Below are positions 44,301-55,020 of a stretch of 64,000 bases of DNA, piece by piece. The position numbers and the translations under genes are program-made. Below the pieces are notes generated by a model, which saw only the letters and a list, made by a program, of their open reading frames with translations, was not told the origin of the DNA and ran no database searches. This DNA comes from Chara braunii (lineage: Eukaryota; Streptophyta; Charophyceae; Charales; Characeae). The stretch is from assembly GCA_003427395.1 (NCBI GenBank), contig BFEA01000024.1:1879268-1943267 (forward strand), given 5' to 3'. Position 1 is the first letter of the stretch. Each line of letters opens with the position of its first letter.

Positions 44301-44885
44301 GTGAGGGATGTTCGGTCCTTCATGGGTTTGGCCTCGTACTACAGAAAGTTTGGCAGGAACTTTTCTGCAGTGGCTGCACCCCTGACTAACCTAACAAAGA
44401 AGGACACTCCCTTTCTTTGGTCCCTCCACTGTCAGCTGGCCTTCACACGACTCAAGGAGGCCTTGACTCGTGCGCCTGTCCTGAAGTTACCTGACCCCAC
44501 TTTGCCATTTATCCTGACCACTGACGCCAGTCAGTATGACATTGGGGCAGTTCTTCAGCAGGATGATGGAAATGGTCTACGGCCTGTAGAGTTCACCAGT
44601 AAGAAGATCAAGACTCAAAAGCTCCACGACTCTACCTACGAGAAAGAGCTGTATGCTCTTGTCTGTGCCCTGAAACATTGGAAACACTTTCTCCTGGGCA
44701 GGCACTTCAAGATCTTTTCAGATCACTCCACCCTGCAGTGGATGAAGTCCCAGGGAGAGTTGAATGATAAGTTGGCACGGTACATTCAGTTCATAGACAT
44801 GTTTGACTTTGAACTGAAACACAAGAAGGGCTGCTACAACAAAGTAGCAGATGCCCTCTCTCGTAGACTGACTCTTTTGCGTTGA
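44301..44885 (+). pseudogene. Pol of gypsy element 1: RNase H domain
   Basis: In a second frame: VRSFMGLASYYRKF, then ILTTDASQYDIGAVLQQ (first RNase H aspartate), then STYEKELYALVCALKHWKHF (catalytic Glu), then IFSDHSTLQWM and NKVADALSRR. This is the typical Ty3/gypsy RNase H with the tether region, separated from RT by a frameshifting deletion near 44200. It ends at a stop overlapping the next frame by 4 bp. Confidence 0.85.
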
Positions 44886-46408
44886 TCTCCTCTACTCACT
44901 CCTTTGGAGAGGAGACCCGTCAGACCATTGCTCGTCTACTGCCTCAGGACGAGACTTTCGGACCCATTGTCAGGAATCTTCAAGCAGATCTTAATTCTGA
45001 ACCAGGTTATGCTCTGAGTTCAGACCTGCTGTATACCTGCAGCAGAGGGGAGGAACGCTTGTGCATTCCCCAGGACCAGCGGCTCAGGACATTGCTGATG
45101 TCAGAGTGTCATGATGCCCGTGGACACTTCGGGTTCCTGAAGTCTTATGCAGCCCTGTCGCAGCGCTTCTTCTGGAAGGAGATGCGGAGTGATATGCTGC
45201 GTTATGTGGACACCTGTGAGCTCTGCCAAAGGAACAAGGTTCAGCGTAAACCCCCTTTGGAACTACTCAAACCCTTGCCCATACTTGATGGCCCTGCCCA
45301 ATCTGTGTGGATAGACTTCACAGATCTAGGCAAGACCACCCCTCGTGGCATGCGCCAGGTTATGGTCTGCGTTGACAGGTTCTCCAAATACGCAGAGTTC
45401 ATCCCCTTGCTAGAGGTAGCTAGGGTACTAGCTGTGAGAGCAGCCTTTTCTGAGAGGTGGGTCACGCACCATGGACCGCCCACTTCTATCGTTAGTGACC
45501 GAGACCCCAAATTTTGCAGCGATGAGTGGCAGTCCTACTGCAAGGACTATCTACACTCCCGACTGGACATGACTTCTGGTCACCATCCTGAAGCCAATGG
45601 TTTGGCTAAAGTGATGAACCAAGTCTTATTCCAACTGTTGCGTCCTGTCATCTCTCCAGATCAACAGGATTGGGATCTTCACTTGGCGAGGGCACAACTC
45701 ATGTATAACATGTCTGTCCACTCCTCGACAGGGTTCAGTCCCTACCGGTTACACTGGGGACGTGAGCCACGACAACCTCTCGATGATATCATCGACAAGG
45801 CTAAGCCAGATCTGACACCAGGCACAGCAGAGTTCGCCATACGTTATCGTTTGGATGTGGAAAGAGCCCGCGCGAACTTGTTCAAAGCCCAAAAGGCTAT
45901 GATTGAACAAGCTAACCGCCACAGGCGGCCTTCCCCCATCCGCACTGGTGAGCATGTCTGGGTGGCCAGTTCTGAGCTGTTGAGGGAGGAGGATATCTCC
46001 CCCAAGCTGTTGCCACGTTACCTGGGTCCATGGCAGGTCCTAGATACAATGGGCGCCGATCCCTTCGGTCCGTCGTATGTCATCGACGTCTCGCTGCATC
46101 TACGCACCTATCCGGTCTTCCATGCATCCAAGTTGTTACCTTTTACTCCAGCTGATGCATTCCCAGACCGGCCCCCTCAGTTCGGTCCACCGATCCCTGG
46201 CAAGGGATACGACGTGGAGTGGATTGAGGACGAGTGGGGCACAAGCCCCGACCGACAGTATCTTGTCAGGTTTGCCTTCCAGCCTCCTTTTGAGAACCGG
46301 TGGTTCTACAGAAGAGACCTGCTCAAGACAACAAAGTCAGTTGTATTGCGATATGAAGCGGCTCAGAAGGGCAACCTTCCTCACCGTTCACCTCGCCTAC
46401 ACCCCTAG
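44882..46408 (+). pseudogene. Pol of gypsy element 1: integrase with chromodomain-like tail
   Basis: 508 codons in a third frame. The HHCC zinc region is ECHDARGHFG and CELCQ. The catalytic core has VWIDFTDLG (first Asp) and IVSDRDPKF (second Asp). In HHPEANGLAKVMNQ the position that is normally the catalytic Glu (GQTERVNQ) is Lys. The GPY/F-like module is LLPRYLGPWQVLD with HLRTYPVFHASKLLPF. The C-terminal tail VEWIEDEWG, QYLVRFAFQ, ENRWFYRRDLL is chromodomain-like. Loss of the catalytic Glu predicts no integration activity even if the frame were whole. Confidence 0.85.
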
Positions 46409-46440
46409 CTCGGAGGTCCTCGCTCCCGGGGAGGGTAAGC

Positions 46441-47243
46441 CTGCAATGACTTGCTGATTTCTACTGCCGAGATTGACTGCGAGGTTGTACACTAACCTGT
46501 AGGGTTAGATTCGTAATTTTTTGTTTGGCTGAGGGTTAACCGAGAGACCTGCCTATAAGGAAATTCGTGAGGGACAGATCTGCAACTCCGGGAAAATACA
46601 GGCCCGGTACCAACCTGAATTCCTACAGCTACCCTAACTGCCTATAGCAGGCCCGGGCTACCCCTAGGACAGACAGGCCCTAAGTGGCCTATGCTGCGAG
46701 ACGGTCCTATAGCCTATAGCCGGGTCCGGTAGAGGCCGAGAGGCCGAAACAGCAACGGTACCGGTCGGTCAGTCAGTCCGGTCTAGGTCTAGAGAGTCTA
46801 TAGATAGGATAGGCCCATCGGTTCAGGACTTTTGGCAGTTCATTTCTCACGAAGCAGCATTGGAGCGGTCAAGCAAGTGGTTGCGGTGCTGGTCTGCAGA
46901 CAGCAGCCATAGCCGGCCCTCTCTGAGTCTGCCATAGTTGGAGCATCCTCAGCGCATCTACCCCTGGGGGTATCTGCGTATGGCCGGGCTGTTTCGAGGC
47001 TCTCCACTGTGTACTCGTGGGTGGTGGCAGTCATAGCTGCCTGTTCCTTCGTCAGAGTTGTCCATCGGCACTGAAGACTTCATCGCAAGACCTGTTCTTC
47101 ATCAGGGTGGTTGGTGCTGGCCTCTGGGAGGCTGTTCTGATGTGGCGTTACTAACTGGGTGTAGGATAGAGAGTGGGGTGTGAGGTTTGAGGGTGGCAAG
47201 ATACTGGAACAAACTCTGTTACGATAATTGTTTGAGTGGCTCA
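46441..47243 (+). repeat. 3' LTR of gypsy element 1, truncated
   Basis: It begins TGCAATGACTTGCTGATTTC after a purine-rich CGGGGAGGGTAAG and matches 38565-39389 with a 23-bp deletion. Beyond 47243 the sequence is unrelated to the rest of the 5' LTR. Confidence 0.85.
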
Positions 47244-47448
47244 CCTTGAGAGTCGACATTCTTCCTGGGCAGCAAGCTGGTGGGAGACGGGCGAAACCTC
47301 TGAAGGGCCCTGGACGAAGCACTCGGGTCACGGTCACCATGCCAACCCGTTGGGACTAGTACACGCATGCTTTGCCGCAAGTCCTTGGTTCTGCTGCTTG
47401 CGCAATAGAGGTCATGCAGGGCATGCGAGCCCTTTGACAGATGCTTAC

Positions 47449-47679
47449 CAGACCGTCTTTAAACATTTTTGGCTGGGGACTCGGAATTGAATCTGGTTGT
47501 GATCGTCGTCCTGTCTGCGACGTTAAATAATTCCTGAGGAGATGGGGGCTCTCCTTAAATCCCTCCCGATCAGCCAGATCAACCGGGTGTAAGGTTCGTT
47601 GCATGCGAGGGTAAATAAAGTGCAGGGACTGGCAGGTTCCGCATTGACTTGGGGCACAGGGGTGGGCCGGATTGCACAA
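47449..47679 (-). CDS. Candidate upstream exon of the host gene split by gypsy element 1
   Basis: A minus-strand open frame with protein-like content (DLADREGFKESPHLLRNYL, then PQPKMFKDGL) meets a good donor, CTG|GTAAGC, at 47449/47448 in phase 0. This equals the phase of the acceptor at 38528/38527. The exon start is not resolved and the coordinate given is simply the frame limit. Linking it to the exons at 38002-38527 is an inference. The stretch 47680-48106 holds no recognised feature. Confidence 0.22.
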
Positions 47680-48106
47680 CCTTCAGACACGCTGCTCAAC
47701 CAGATGCTCAGGACTTTGACACAAAGTGACCACTCAAGAAGGATACAGGGGGAGGGGGGATTCCGGTAACTGCTCGCAGTGGCAATCAACAGACAATCTG
47801 CCATGAAGCATACATCTCCAACAGGAGATGTTATTTTTATTTTTGATTATCTAGTTGTTACAGACATGACTAACAACTGACAGACAGCTACAGACATATT
47901 AGATCTTTGCTGTATAGCAATCTGTTCTAGGATAATCTAAAAATAGATTTGATATTTCCTGTAGGATCTGACATTAGTTGTTGTTACATCACCTAACTGT
48001 TCCTGTTCAGATCGACCGAAACCAGTTGTGTATTATACTCGGTTGTGTGTCAGGCTAAGGTAGGATTCAGTATGGATTCTAGTTTAGATCACACACACTG
48101 TAGCTC

Positions 48107-50044
48107 ATGAGTGATGCAAGCACTAGTGAGGAGGAGTTGGTAGTGGACGACCGTAGGACTACTCGTGGGACTGCCCGTAGTCGACCCTTGACATTCTTGG
48201 AGTTAGGTCCAGGAGATGAGAGAAGATTGCAGAGAGAGGCTAGAGAGAGAGCAGCGGCAAGGAGAGAGAGGGCAGCTGAGGATAGTGCTAGGACTAGAGT
48301 TCCAGCTAGCACCGTTGCAACCATGGCTACCTCATCTATGTCGCAAACCTCTACACAGTCCACTTCGTCAGGAGTCAGTCAGAGTGGTTCTCAGGGGTCC
48401 ATTAGTCAGACTGCTAGCTTGCGAATCAGCCAGCAGACTCAACTCACGCCGAAGGATTTAGAAATCCGGCAAGCAGAAGAACTTCAGGATGAGCTACAAC
48501 GGCAATTGGACGAGGCATCAGAGAGAAGAAGGAAAGCAATCCTGAGAAAAGCTAGACTAGGTAGTAGAAGAGAGGAGCTAGGCAGACTGGAAGGACTAGA
48601 TGAGGCGACATTAGACCCTGCTGTTCGTGTGCTGCGTAATGCTTTACTATCGGTGGTAGAAGCGCATAATGTCCAGCAGGAATTGCTGGTCGAATTGGTT
48701 GCAGGCCAGAAACAAATCCTGGCTGAACTTCGGGTTCCTCGTACGATGATGAGGCAGCCACAATTTGCTGTAGTTCCCCCTGCAGGTGCGGGTCCTTCAT
48801 CGATGCCGCAACACACAGGGCCAACTTTCTCTCCTATGTTTGGCATACCCCCTCCAGGTGGTTTAGTAGCAACTAGTGGTCCGGTTCATAGAGTCTCAGT
48901 CGTACCATCTAAAACAGTGGTTACTACAGTCCCACTGTCAAACCAGGCTCAAGTTAGTGTGCAACAGCCTGTTTCAGTGGCTATGCAGCCGCTGCAGCAA
49001 GCCCCTGGGCCCATGCAGCCTATGCAGTGGATGCCTAAGATACCTTTGATGAGTCCCAAGCCCTTCTCTGGTGATAGGAAGAAGGATGAGGACTTAGACA
49101 CCTGGGTGAGGACTGTGCCTACTTATGTGAGGCACAAGCTCACCAGGGCAGAGCAGGAAGTTGTAGTGGCTGCCTACTTTTTAGAAGGGTCAGCAGCTCG
49201 CTGGTTGAATGGCCTAGTGCAGCAGTAGGGCTACGGCCAAAACTTCGATGCCTGGGCACAGGCCCAGACATTGGAAGAGTTCGTACGGTCCGTGTATAAC
49301 AGGTGGCATGACCCGCAAGGGGCTCAGAAGGTCACCAATGCTATCAACAATCTTTGTTCCCACAGGTTCAAGAATGTTAGAGAGCTAATGGACACCGTAG
49401 AACGTTTACTCGTGGTACCTGGTGTGCGTTTTGACCAGCAGGTTCTCCTGATGGATTACCTAAGGTGCCTACCTATAGAGGTAAGGACCAAGCTGGTTGA
49501 TGAGGCCTGTGTCTAACAGCACAACTTTGCTACTTTTAGTAAGAAAGCTTTGGACATAGAGGCAAAGCTGGGATCCGCGCATCAGGCATCTCATGATGGT
49601 AGGAAGAGACTTCCCCAGGACTGGAAGAAGAAGGGTCAGTTGATGTTCGTTGACCATGATGGTGAAACGACGGAGATTGACGATTTCCCAGACCTTGGGG
49701 AGGTGACAGAGCAAGATGGGGCTAGTGAGACTTCGGATGGGGGAGTCGTGGCACCCATCAAGGAAAAGGCTAGGGGGACCGGGAAGAAGAAGGTAGTACG
49801 GTCCACGGGTCAGGGCGACTAAGGAACACCTGCATGGGTAAAACTTGGTTTAGAGTATGAGGTGTGGAGGGACCGAGTTGTTAGGGGCACGTGCATGAAC
49901 TGTGGCAATTATGGCCACACGTCTAGAACGTGCCGAGGCAAGAAAGTCTTGGCGAGGGTAGCCTCACCAATGGTGGTGGTACTTTCTTCGAACTCTGGCG
50001 GTGCTTCTGCGAGCACTTCGCAGGGAAACACCTCGGGCCAGTAG
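48107..50044 (+). pseudogene. Gag polyprotein of gypsy element 2, with internal stops
   Basis: A single frame from ATG 48107 to TAG 50042-50044 is interrupted by TAG at 49226, TAA at 49514 and TAA at about 49820. The N-terminus is Arg/Glu-rich (ERRLQREARERAAARRERAA) with a coiled coil near residues 125-165. The capsid region has KPFSGDRKKDEDLDTWVRTV, then YFLEGSAARWL, then RFKNVRELMDTVERL. Near the end is a clean CCHC knuckle CMNCGNYGHTSRTC. The last codons CAG GGA AAC ACC TCG GGC CAG TAG contain a -1 slippery heptamer. Confidence 0.8.
50023..50029 (+). promoter_or_regulatory. -1 ribosomal frameshift slippery site G GGA AAC
   Basis: The gag-frame codons are CAG GGA AAC, placing G GGA AAC in the exact X XXY YYZ phase, 12 nt before the gag stop. 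The -1 frame is open from at least 49930 and continues into protease (HLGPVGVLAALTRAEM onward). A weak stem GAGTA/TACTC lies about 17 nt downstream. The same heptamer serves type D retroviruses. Confidence 0.65.
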
Positions 50045-51534
50045 GAGTATTAGCCGCTCTTACTCGCGCTGAAATGGTAACGTTGCCTTTCCCACTTCAG
50101 GCATTGGCCAAGGCTAGAGACCCACGTATCGCCCCGCAGACACATTCGGACCCACCGACGCTCTGTTCGAGAGATGTGTCTGAGGCCCTAGAGGAGTTAG
50201 AGACTGAGTGGTCAGGGAAGGACCTCAAGGACTCTTGGGCGATGATAAGTAGAGGTCCAAAGGGTGAACATTTCGTGGTAGAAGTTGATGTAGGTGGCCG
50301 AAAAGTGGGCNCCTTCGCAGACATAGGCTCTACGCGAAATTTCATCAGTCGTGCTTGTGTGGATAGACTGCGCTTAGGGGACCAAGTGCAGCGGCTTAGC
50401 AGAACTGTAGCTTCTACGCTGGCCAACAAGCACCAAATGTTGGTAAAAGACTATGTTCAGGATGTAGTCTGCACCTTCTCCTATGGAGGAGGGGAAGTGA
50501 GTCATAAAATCTCCTTCCTGGTTAGCGACGAACTACCCTTTGATATGCTCCTAGGTATGTACTACCTCTAGGTCGCGCAACCGTAGTTTGACTGGGATAG
50601 AAAGGTATTGATTCACAAATTGCCCAACGGTAGATCTGTTAGATTGCAAAAGTTCAAAGCTAGCAGTCTAATAGAAAACTACGGGTGCATGCGTGCATCA
50701 TCCTTCTATAACTATTATAAGTAGAATCACGAGGAGGGCATGTATCTAGTATTTGTCTCTGAGAAAGGGGAGGCCGTTAAAACACCCCCAGAGATAGAAT
50801 CAGTCGTCGCACAATATTCAGACCTTTTTTAGGAGCCCACAGGCGTGGTGGAAAGGGAGGTTGTCCATGCAATAGAGGTTGTCCCAGGTAGCAAGGTGCC
50901 TAGAGGACAAATCTATTGGATGTCTCCTGCGAAGTTAGATGAGCTTCACTGCCAGCTCAAGGAGCTCACAGAGAAGGGATGGATTCGGCCTAGTACCTCC
51001 CCTTACGGCGCTCCAATCCTATTCGTACCGAAGAAGGGAGGTACCTTGAGGATGTGCATTGACCATAGGGGCCTCAATGCCATCACCGTTAAGAACGCGG
51101 AGCCCCTACCCCGCATCTGTGACCTCTTGGATAGAGTGCAGGGATGCCGGGACTTCACCAAGATAGATCTGAAGTCCGGATACTATCAAATTGCCATTAG
51201 GCCTAAGGATCATCACAAAACCGCATTTGAGACCAGGTACGGTCTGTACGAGTTTGTGGTGATGCCCTTTGGACTATGCAATGCACCTGGTACGTTCCAG
51301 CACGCGATGAACAAGATTTTTCATGACTACTTAGACAAGTTTATCGTCGTGTACCTCGACGATATTCTCATCTTTAGTAGGACTGTAGAGGAGCACGCTG
51401 AGCACTTGAAAACAGTGCTAGGTCTCCTAAGACAACACCAGTTTGGTCGCACCAAGATCTTGTACTTGGGTCATGAAATCTCAGTTGATGGATTGAGGCC
51501 GGATGATGCCAAAGTGACCAGCATACGTGACTGA
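50030..51534 (+). pseudogene. Pol of gypsy element 2: protease and reverse transcriptase, with stops
   Basis: In the -1 frame, the protease is GGRKVG-X-FADIGSTRNFISR (one N in the sequence; DIGST at the active site). Stops occur at 50569, about 50584, 50722 and 50830, mostly TAG where Gln is expected. RT follows from 50845: RMCIDHRGLNAITV, then IDLKSGYYQIAIRPKDHHKT, then [18 protein letters not shown], then [14 protein letters not shown]. Between LLRQHQF and GRTKILYLGHEIS several conserved residues are missing, at the place where element 1 is also deleted. It ends at TGA 51532, where Trp is expected. Confidence 0.85.
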
Positions 51535-51570
51535 CCCAGACCTCAGACTGCTATTGAGGTCAGATCGTTT

Positions 51571-52425
51571 TTGGGGATGACGGGCTACTATCGTCCGTTT
51601 GTGAAGAACTATAGTACTATAGCTTCCCCATTGACAGATCTAACTCGACTGGACACCCCTTGGGAGTGGATTGAAGAGTGTGAGGCAGCCTTCAGAAAAC
51701 TGAAGTATGCCCTGACACATTATGAAGTTCTTAAACTTCTTGATACTGATAAGCCATTTGTCATGACCACAGACGCCAGCCAATATGGCATAGGCGCGGT
51801 CCTTGCGCAAAAGGAGGGGCCCAAGTTGAGACCTATCGAGTACATGAGCAAAAAGATGCCATCTCAGAAACTAGCTAAGTCCACTTATGAGTGTGAGCTC
51901 TATGCNCTGTACAGAGCGCTGGTACATTGGAGACACTATCTCCTTGGCAGATTCTTTTACGTGAGATCTGACCATGAGACCTTGCGTTGGATTAAGACAC
52001 AGCCAGTACTCTCTGACGCATTGAAGCGATGGATTCAAGTGATAGAGATGTATGACTATCAACTTGATCCAATCAAGGGAGAGTACAATAAAGTGGCTGA
52101 TGCGTTATCTCGCCGGGCGGATTATTTGGGCGCACTAGTGACTGAGTTTGGCATATCTAGCGATTTGACTAGATCATTGGTGGACGCCTATCAGCAAGAT
52201 CCAGTTATGTCTGAGATCATCCGTAGATTTAAGGCAAAGGATAAAAAAACTTTGGACGAATTTACGATGGTAGACGGCTTGCTGTTTCTTGAAAAGGCAG
52301 GGAATAAAAGACTGTGTGTTCCCAGTAGTGAGTCTTTGCGTAGTTTATTTTTAAGAGAATGTCATGATGCAATTGGTCATTTTGGATACAAGAAGACATC
52401 AACGAACTTAGTAGAAAGATTCTGA
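51571..52425 (+). pseudogene. Pol of gypsy element 2: RNase H and integrase zinc region
   Basis: It is in the same frame as the RT. FVMTTDASQYGIGAVLAQ, then STYECELY-X-LYRALVHWRHY (one N), then VRSDHETLRWI and NKVADALSRRADYLG make up the RNase H. The integrase N-terminus starts with LFLRECHDAIGHFGYKKT, the HH half of the HHCC zinc site. A TGA at 52423 replaces the first Trp of the usual WWP motif. Confidence 0.85.
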
Positions 52426-52434
52426 TGGCCCTCT

Positions 52435-53657
52435 ATGATGTTAGATGCAAAACACTATGTTGAAACCTGCCAGGTTTGTCAAAGGGAGAAACCAAGGACT
52501 CGAGCACCGCTTGGGCTGATCAAGCCCTTGCCGATTCCTAAAGGACCAGGTCAGAGTGTGTCTATGGATTTTATGGACACCCTTGTGACCAGCAGGTCTG
52601 GAAAGAGACACATCTTCGTTATAGTGGATCGTTTTTCTAAGTATGCCAGACTAATCGCTATGCCTGAAAGTGCTAAAACTGACCACGTCATCAAACTGTT
52701 TATGGATAATTGGGTACGTGATTTCGGTTTGCCTACATCTATCGTTAGTGATAGGGATGTGAGATTCACAAGTGAACTGTGGTAGTCAACAGCTGAAAAG
52801 ATGGGCACAAAACTCCAAATGACCTAAGGGAATCACCCTGAGTCAAATGGCCAGGCAGACAACACCTTCTTAGGCATTATATTAAGCCAAGTCAGGATCA
52901 CTGGGACGAAAAGTTACCGCTCGTCGCCAGCCTGTACAACAATGTTGTGCATAGTGCTACCGGTATGACTCCCAACCAGTTACATCTTGGTTGGAAGCCC
53001 ATAACTGCACTTGACTTTCTGCTACCAGAAAGACAACCCACTGCAGCACCTGGCAGCATAGATTTTGCTGTCAAATATGAACAGATGCTGCAGCAGGCCG
53101 TTGAACATATTAGGAAGTCTCAGGATGCTATGATCGCATCTAAGAATAAGCATAGACGGCCCTCTAACTTTCAGGAAGGTGATAGAGTCTGGGTAAAGTC
53201 ATCTCAACTAGGTCAGGAGATGGGAATATCCAGAAAACTGATGCCACAATATTTTGGGCCCTGGGAGATCTTGGACATTGTAGGGGATCAACCAGATGGG
53301 CCTTCATACGTGATCCATATTCCTGCACACCTACGCACTTACCCTGTGTTCCATGCTTCCAAGTTGGCACCTTTCGCTGCTATAGAGCAGTTCCCTTCAA
53401 GAAGATCAATGCTGGCCCCAACCATGGACGGCGAGGTGGACATCGACCAGATCATGGAGCACCGAGTGATGCCTGTTCCTCGATCATCAGGCAGAGGGCG
53501 CCCTCCTAAACCGAGAATGCAGTGTCGTGTGAGCTTCAAACATCACCTCGATCCAAGGAAGATCGCTGGTTCACACGAGAGGAACTCATGAGAAAAGCAC
53601 CTCAAGTGATTGCAGGCTATGAAAGAGAACGGAAAGGGAAGATGCCTGCAGAATAAG
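52435..53657 (+). pseudogene. Pol of gypsy element 2: integrase core and C-terminal tail, frameshifted
   Basis: CQVCQREKPR completes the zinc site. The core has VSMDFMDTLVTS (Asp) and SIVSDRDVRFTSELW (Asp), then TAG at 52783. NHPESNGQADNT has Asp where the catalytic Glu should be. The frame changes near 52880, and 52947-53591 gives MHSATGMTPNQLHLGWKP, LMPQYFGPWEILDIVG and HLRTYPVFHASKLAPF. A last frameshift near 53560 leads to RWFTREELMRKAPQVIAGYE, ending about 53657. This tail parallels FEDRWFSKRELLETTPDIVA in the element at 59512. Confidence 0.8.
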
Positions 53658-53696
53658 AGACTTCTCAGAGGACTAACGAAGTAAAGGAGGAGGGAA

Positions 53697-54380
53697 TGCG
53701 AGGATCAGGGTCCTCGGTAGGCCTAAGGGGCCCTGTTTGCAGCATTGCCCGCCCTAAGTGAAGGCGGAGGTGCCTGCCCTAAGTGAACGCGGGCCTGACA
53801 TATCGCAAGAGGCCCCCGACTGTCAATTTCATATTTGGGGTCCAGGCAGTTGCGAGGCGCCAGTTGGTTGAGAAAAACTCAGGCTGGGCAACACAGACGT
53901 TTCCACAGCCCTCCGGGCTTTTCCAAAGAATGCAGGCCCTGGGCGTGATTCGCAGCCTCATACAGAGACAGTTGGGCGTCAAACCGAACAAGGCCCAGCA
54001 GCCCAGTAGCTGCTGTACACAGGCAGCCTCCTGGGGCCTTCCGGAAGCTTCTGGGCCCAGGCCAGGGCAGCCAGGCGGGGCAGGCAGGCCAGCTCTTTCC
54101 ATAAAGGAAAGAGCTCTCCGCTGGCAGCTCATGCGGTCACTTGCTGGCTGGCGGCAGCGCTGCTGGAACGATTGCTCGCGGGCTGGCTGCCGGCATTGGA
54201 GCAAGCGGCTGCACACGTGCGGTCATGTGTGGGAGGAGGGCGCTGCTGAGGGCAGCGCCATAGCCAGCCTCCATAGCGGGCTCGGCTTGGATACACACTG
54301 TTACACAGTGAGGCACAGGGGTGGTCTTCGGGTGCAAGAGAGGACAGGTGTGGGTGTTAAGTCAGGGAAGGGCGAAGGAT
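53697..54380 (+). repeat. Probable partial 3' LTR of gypsy element 2
   Basis: It starts TGCGAGGATCAGGGTCCTCG directly after a purine-rich tract. It has an internal 17-bp direct repeat GCCCTAAGTGAA(G/C)GCGG (about 53749 and 53774). The right edge is arbitrary: no matching 5' LTR is available to fix it. No gene is supported here, although a 199-codon open frame exists. Confidence 0.4.
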
Positions 54381-54415
54381 GATGATCATGATGATGATGT
54401 GAGGGCACTTACCTT

Positions 54416-54471
54416 GTATTGGCGATGGTCAGCATATGGGCGACATCTTCAAGTACTTCGGGTTGCCGCTG
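54416..54471 (-). CDS. Candidate internal exon of a host gene, unknown protein
   Basis: On the minus strand an acceptor-like GTTGACATCAG is followed by a 56-bp open stretch coding RQPEVLEDVAHMLTIANT. It ends in a perfect donor, AAG|GTAAGT. An alternative reading through the acceptor gives a longer frame (54827-54429) that stops before the donor. The donor quality and the short plant-like exon are the only evidence, and I do not know the protein. Confidence 0.25.
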
Positions 54472-54884
54472 ATGTCAACAGTTGCATTGTCTATTATTAG
54501 GCTGATCGTAGCTGTGTAGGAGTAGGCTGGGCGCTGAGCGCCCAGTAGGAGTGTGAAGGGACTGGACTCTTGTGTTGCTGAAGGAGAGAGGAAGCTCTCC
54601 ATGACATCGGTTTTCAGTACTACGAACCTCCATTGGTGTATTATTGGTGCAATGCTGCTCTCTGGACACAGTGTGACTATCTGGCTTTTTATGTGATGGT
54701 GTAATCTGGATTTGTCATCTCGCTGTTGCTTATTTTCCTTGCATTTCCACAAACTGGTTCCTTTTATGCTTTGCTGCTTGCCGGTAATAAGCAACCGGAC
54801 TGATGCCCCCCAGAATAGAAGAGGCAAGTGTGTGTGTCAGTAAAAAAAAAAAAAAAAACAATATGAGAAAGTCTGGATTCTTGA

Positions 54885-55020
54885 TGTGAATGGACCTTAT
54901 TGTTTGGCCGAACAGATTTGTAACTCGGTAGTGCATGATAGAGCTCTGGCCTTGCGATGGGGAGGTTGTGGGTCCAATTCAGTTGGCCATCAACCTCCCC
55001 TGCGCACAATTAGTTAGTGC
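54885..55020 (+). repeat. tRNA-like repeat, possible SINE head
   Basis: CTCGGTAGTGCATGATAGAG then CTCTGGCCTTGCGATGG, then GAGGTTGTGGGTCCAATTC, resembles the D-arm, anticodon arm and T-arm (B box GGGTCCAATTC) of a tRNA. The anticodon stem is not paired and there is no acceptor stem, so it is not a functional tRNA. It may be the pol III head of a SINE. Confidence 0.4.

Larger units (their letters stand above)
38565..47243 (+). mobile_element. Ty3/gypsy (chromovirus-like) LTR retrotransposon 1, 3' LTR truncated
   Basis: The order is 5' LTR, initiator-Met primer site, ~1.5 kb leader, gag with zinc knuckle, protease, reverse transcriptase, RNase H, integrase with chromodomain-like tail, purine-rich tract, then 3' LTR. 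The LTRs differ by about ten substitutions over the first ~450 bp, plus a 23-bp deletion in the 3' copy. The 3' LTR stops at 47243, corresponding to 39389 in the 5' LTR, so about 255 bp are missing and no target-site duplication can be checked. Internal stops and frameshifts make it non-autonomous now. Confidence 0.9.
48107..53657 (+). mobile_element. Ty3/gypsy LTR retrotransposon 2, decayed internal region
   Basis: Gag, zinc knuckle, protease, RT, RNase H, integrase and the chromodomain-like tail follow in order, with many stops and a late frameshift. No 5' LTR or primer site was found upstream of 48107, so the left end seems lost or rearranged. After the last coding trace comes a purine-rich tract AAAGGAGGAGGGAA and then TGCGAGGATCAGGGTCCTCG, probably the start of a 3' LTR. 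The family is distinct from element 1, but its integrase tail matches that of the element at 59512-63657. Confidence 0.85.

Noticed and set aside
47600-48106. 5' LTR of gypsy element 2
   Set aside because: No TG...CA block repeating 53697-54380, no primer site and no direct repeat found.
54885-55020. Functional tRNA gene
   Set aside because: The anticodon stem does not pair and the acceptor stem is absent; kept only as a tRNA-like repeat.
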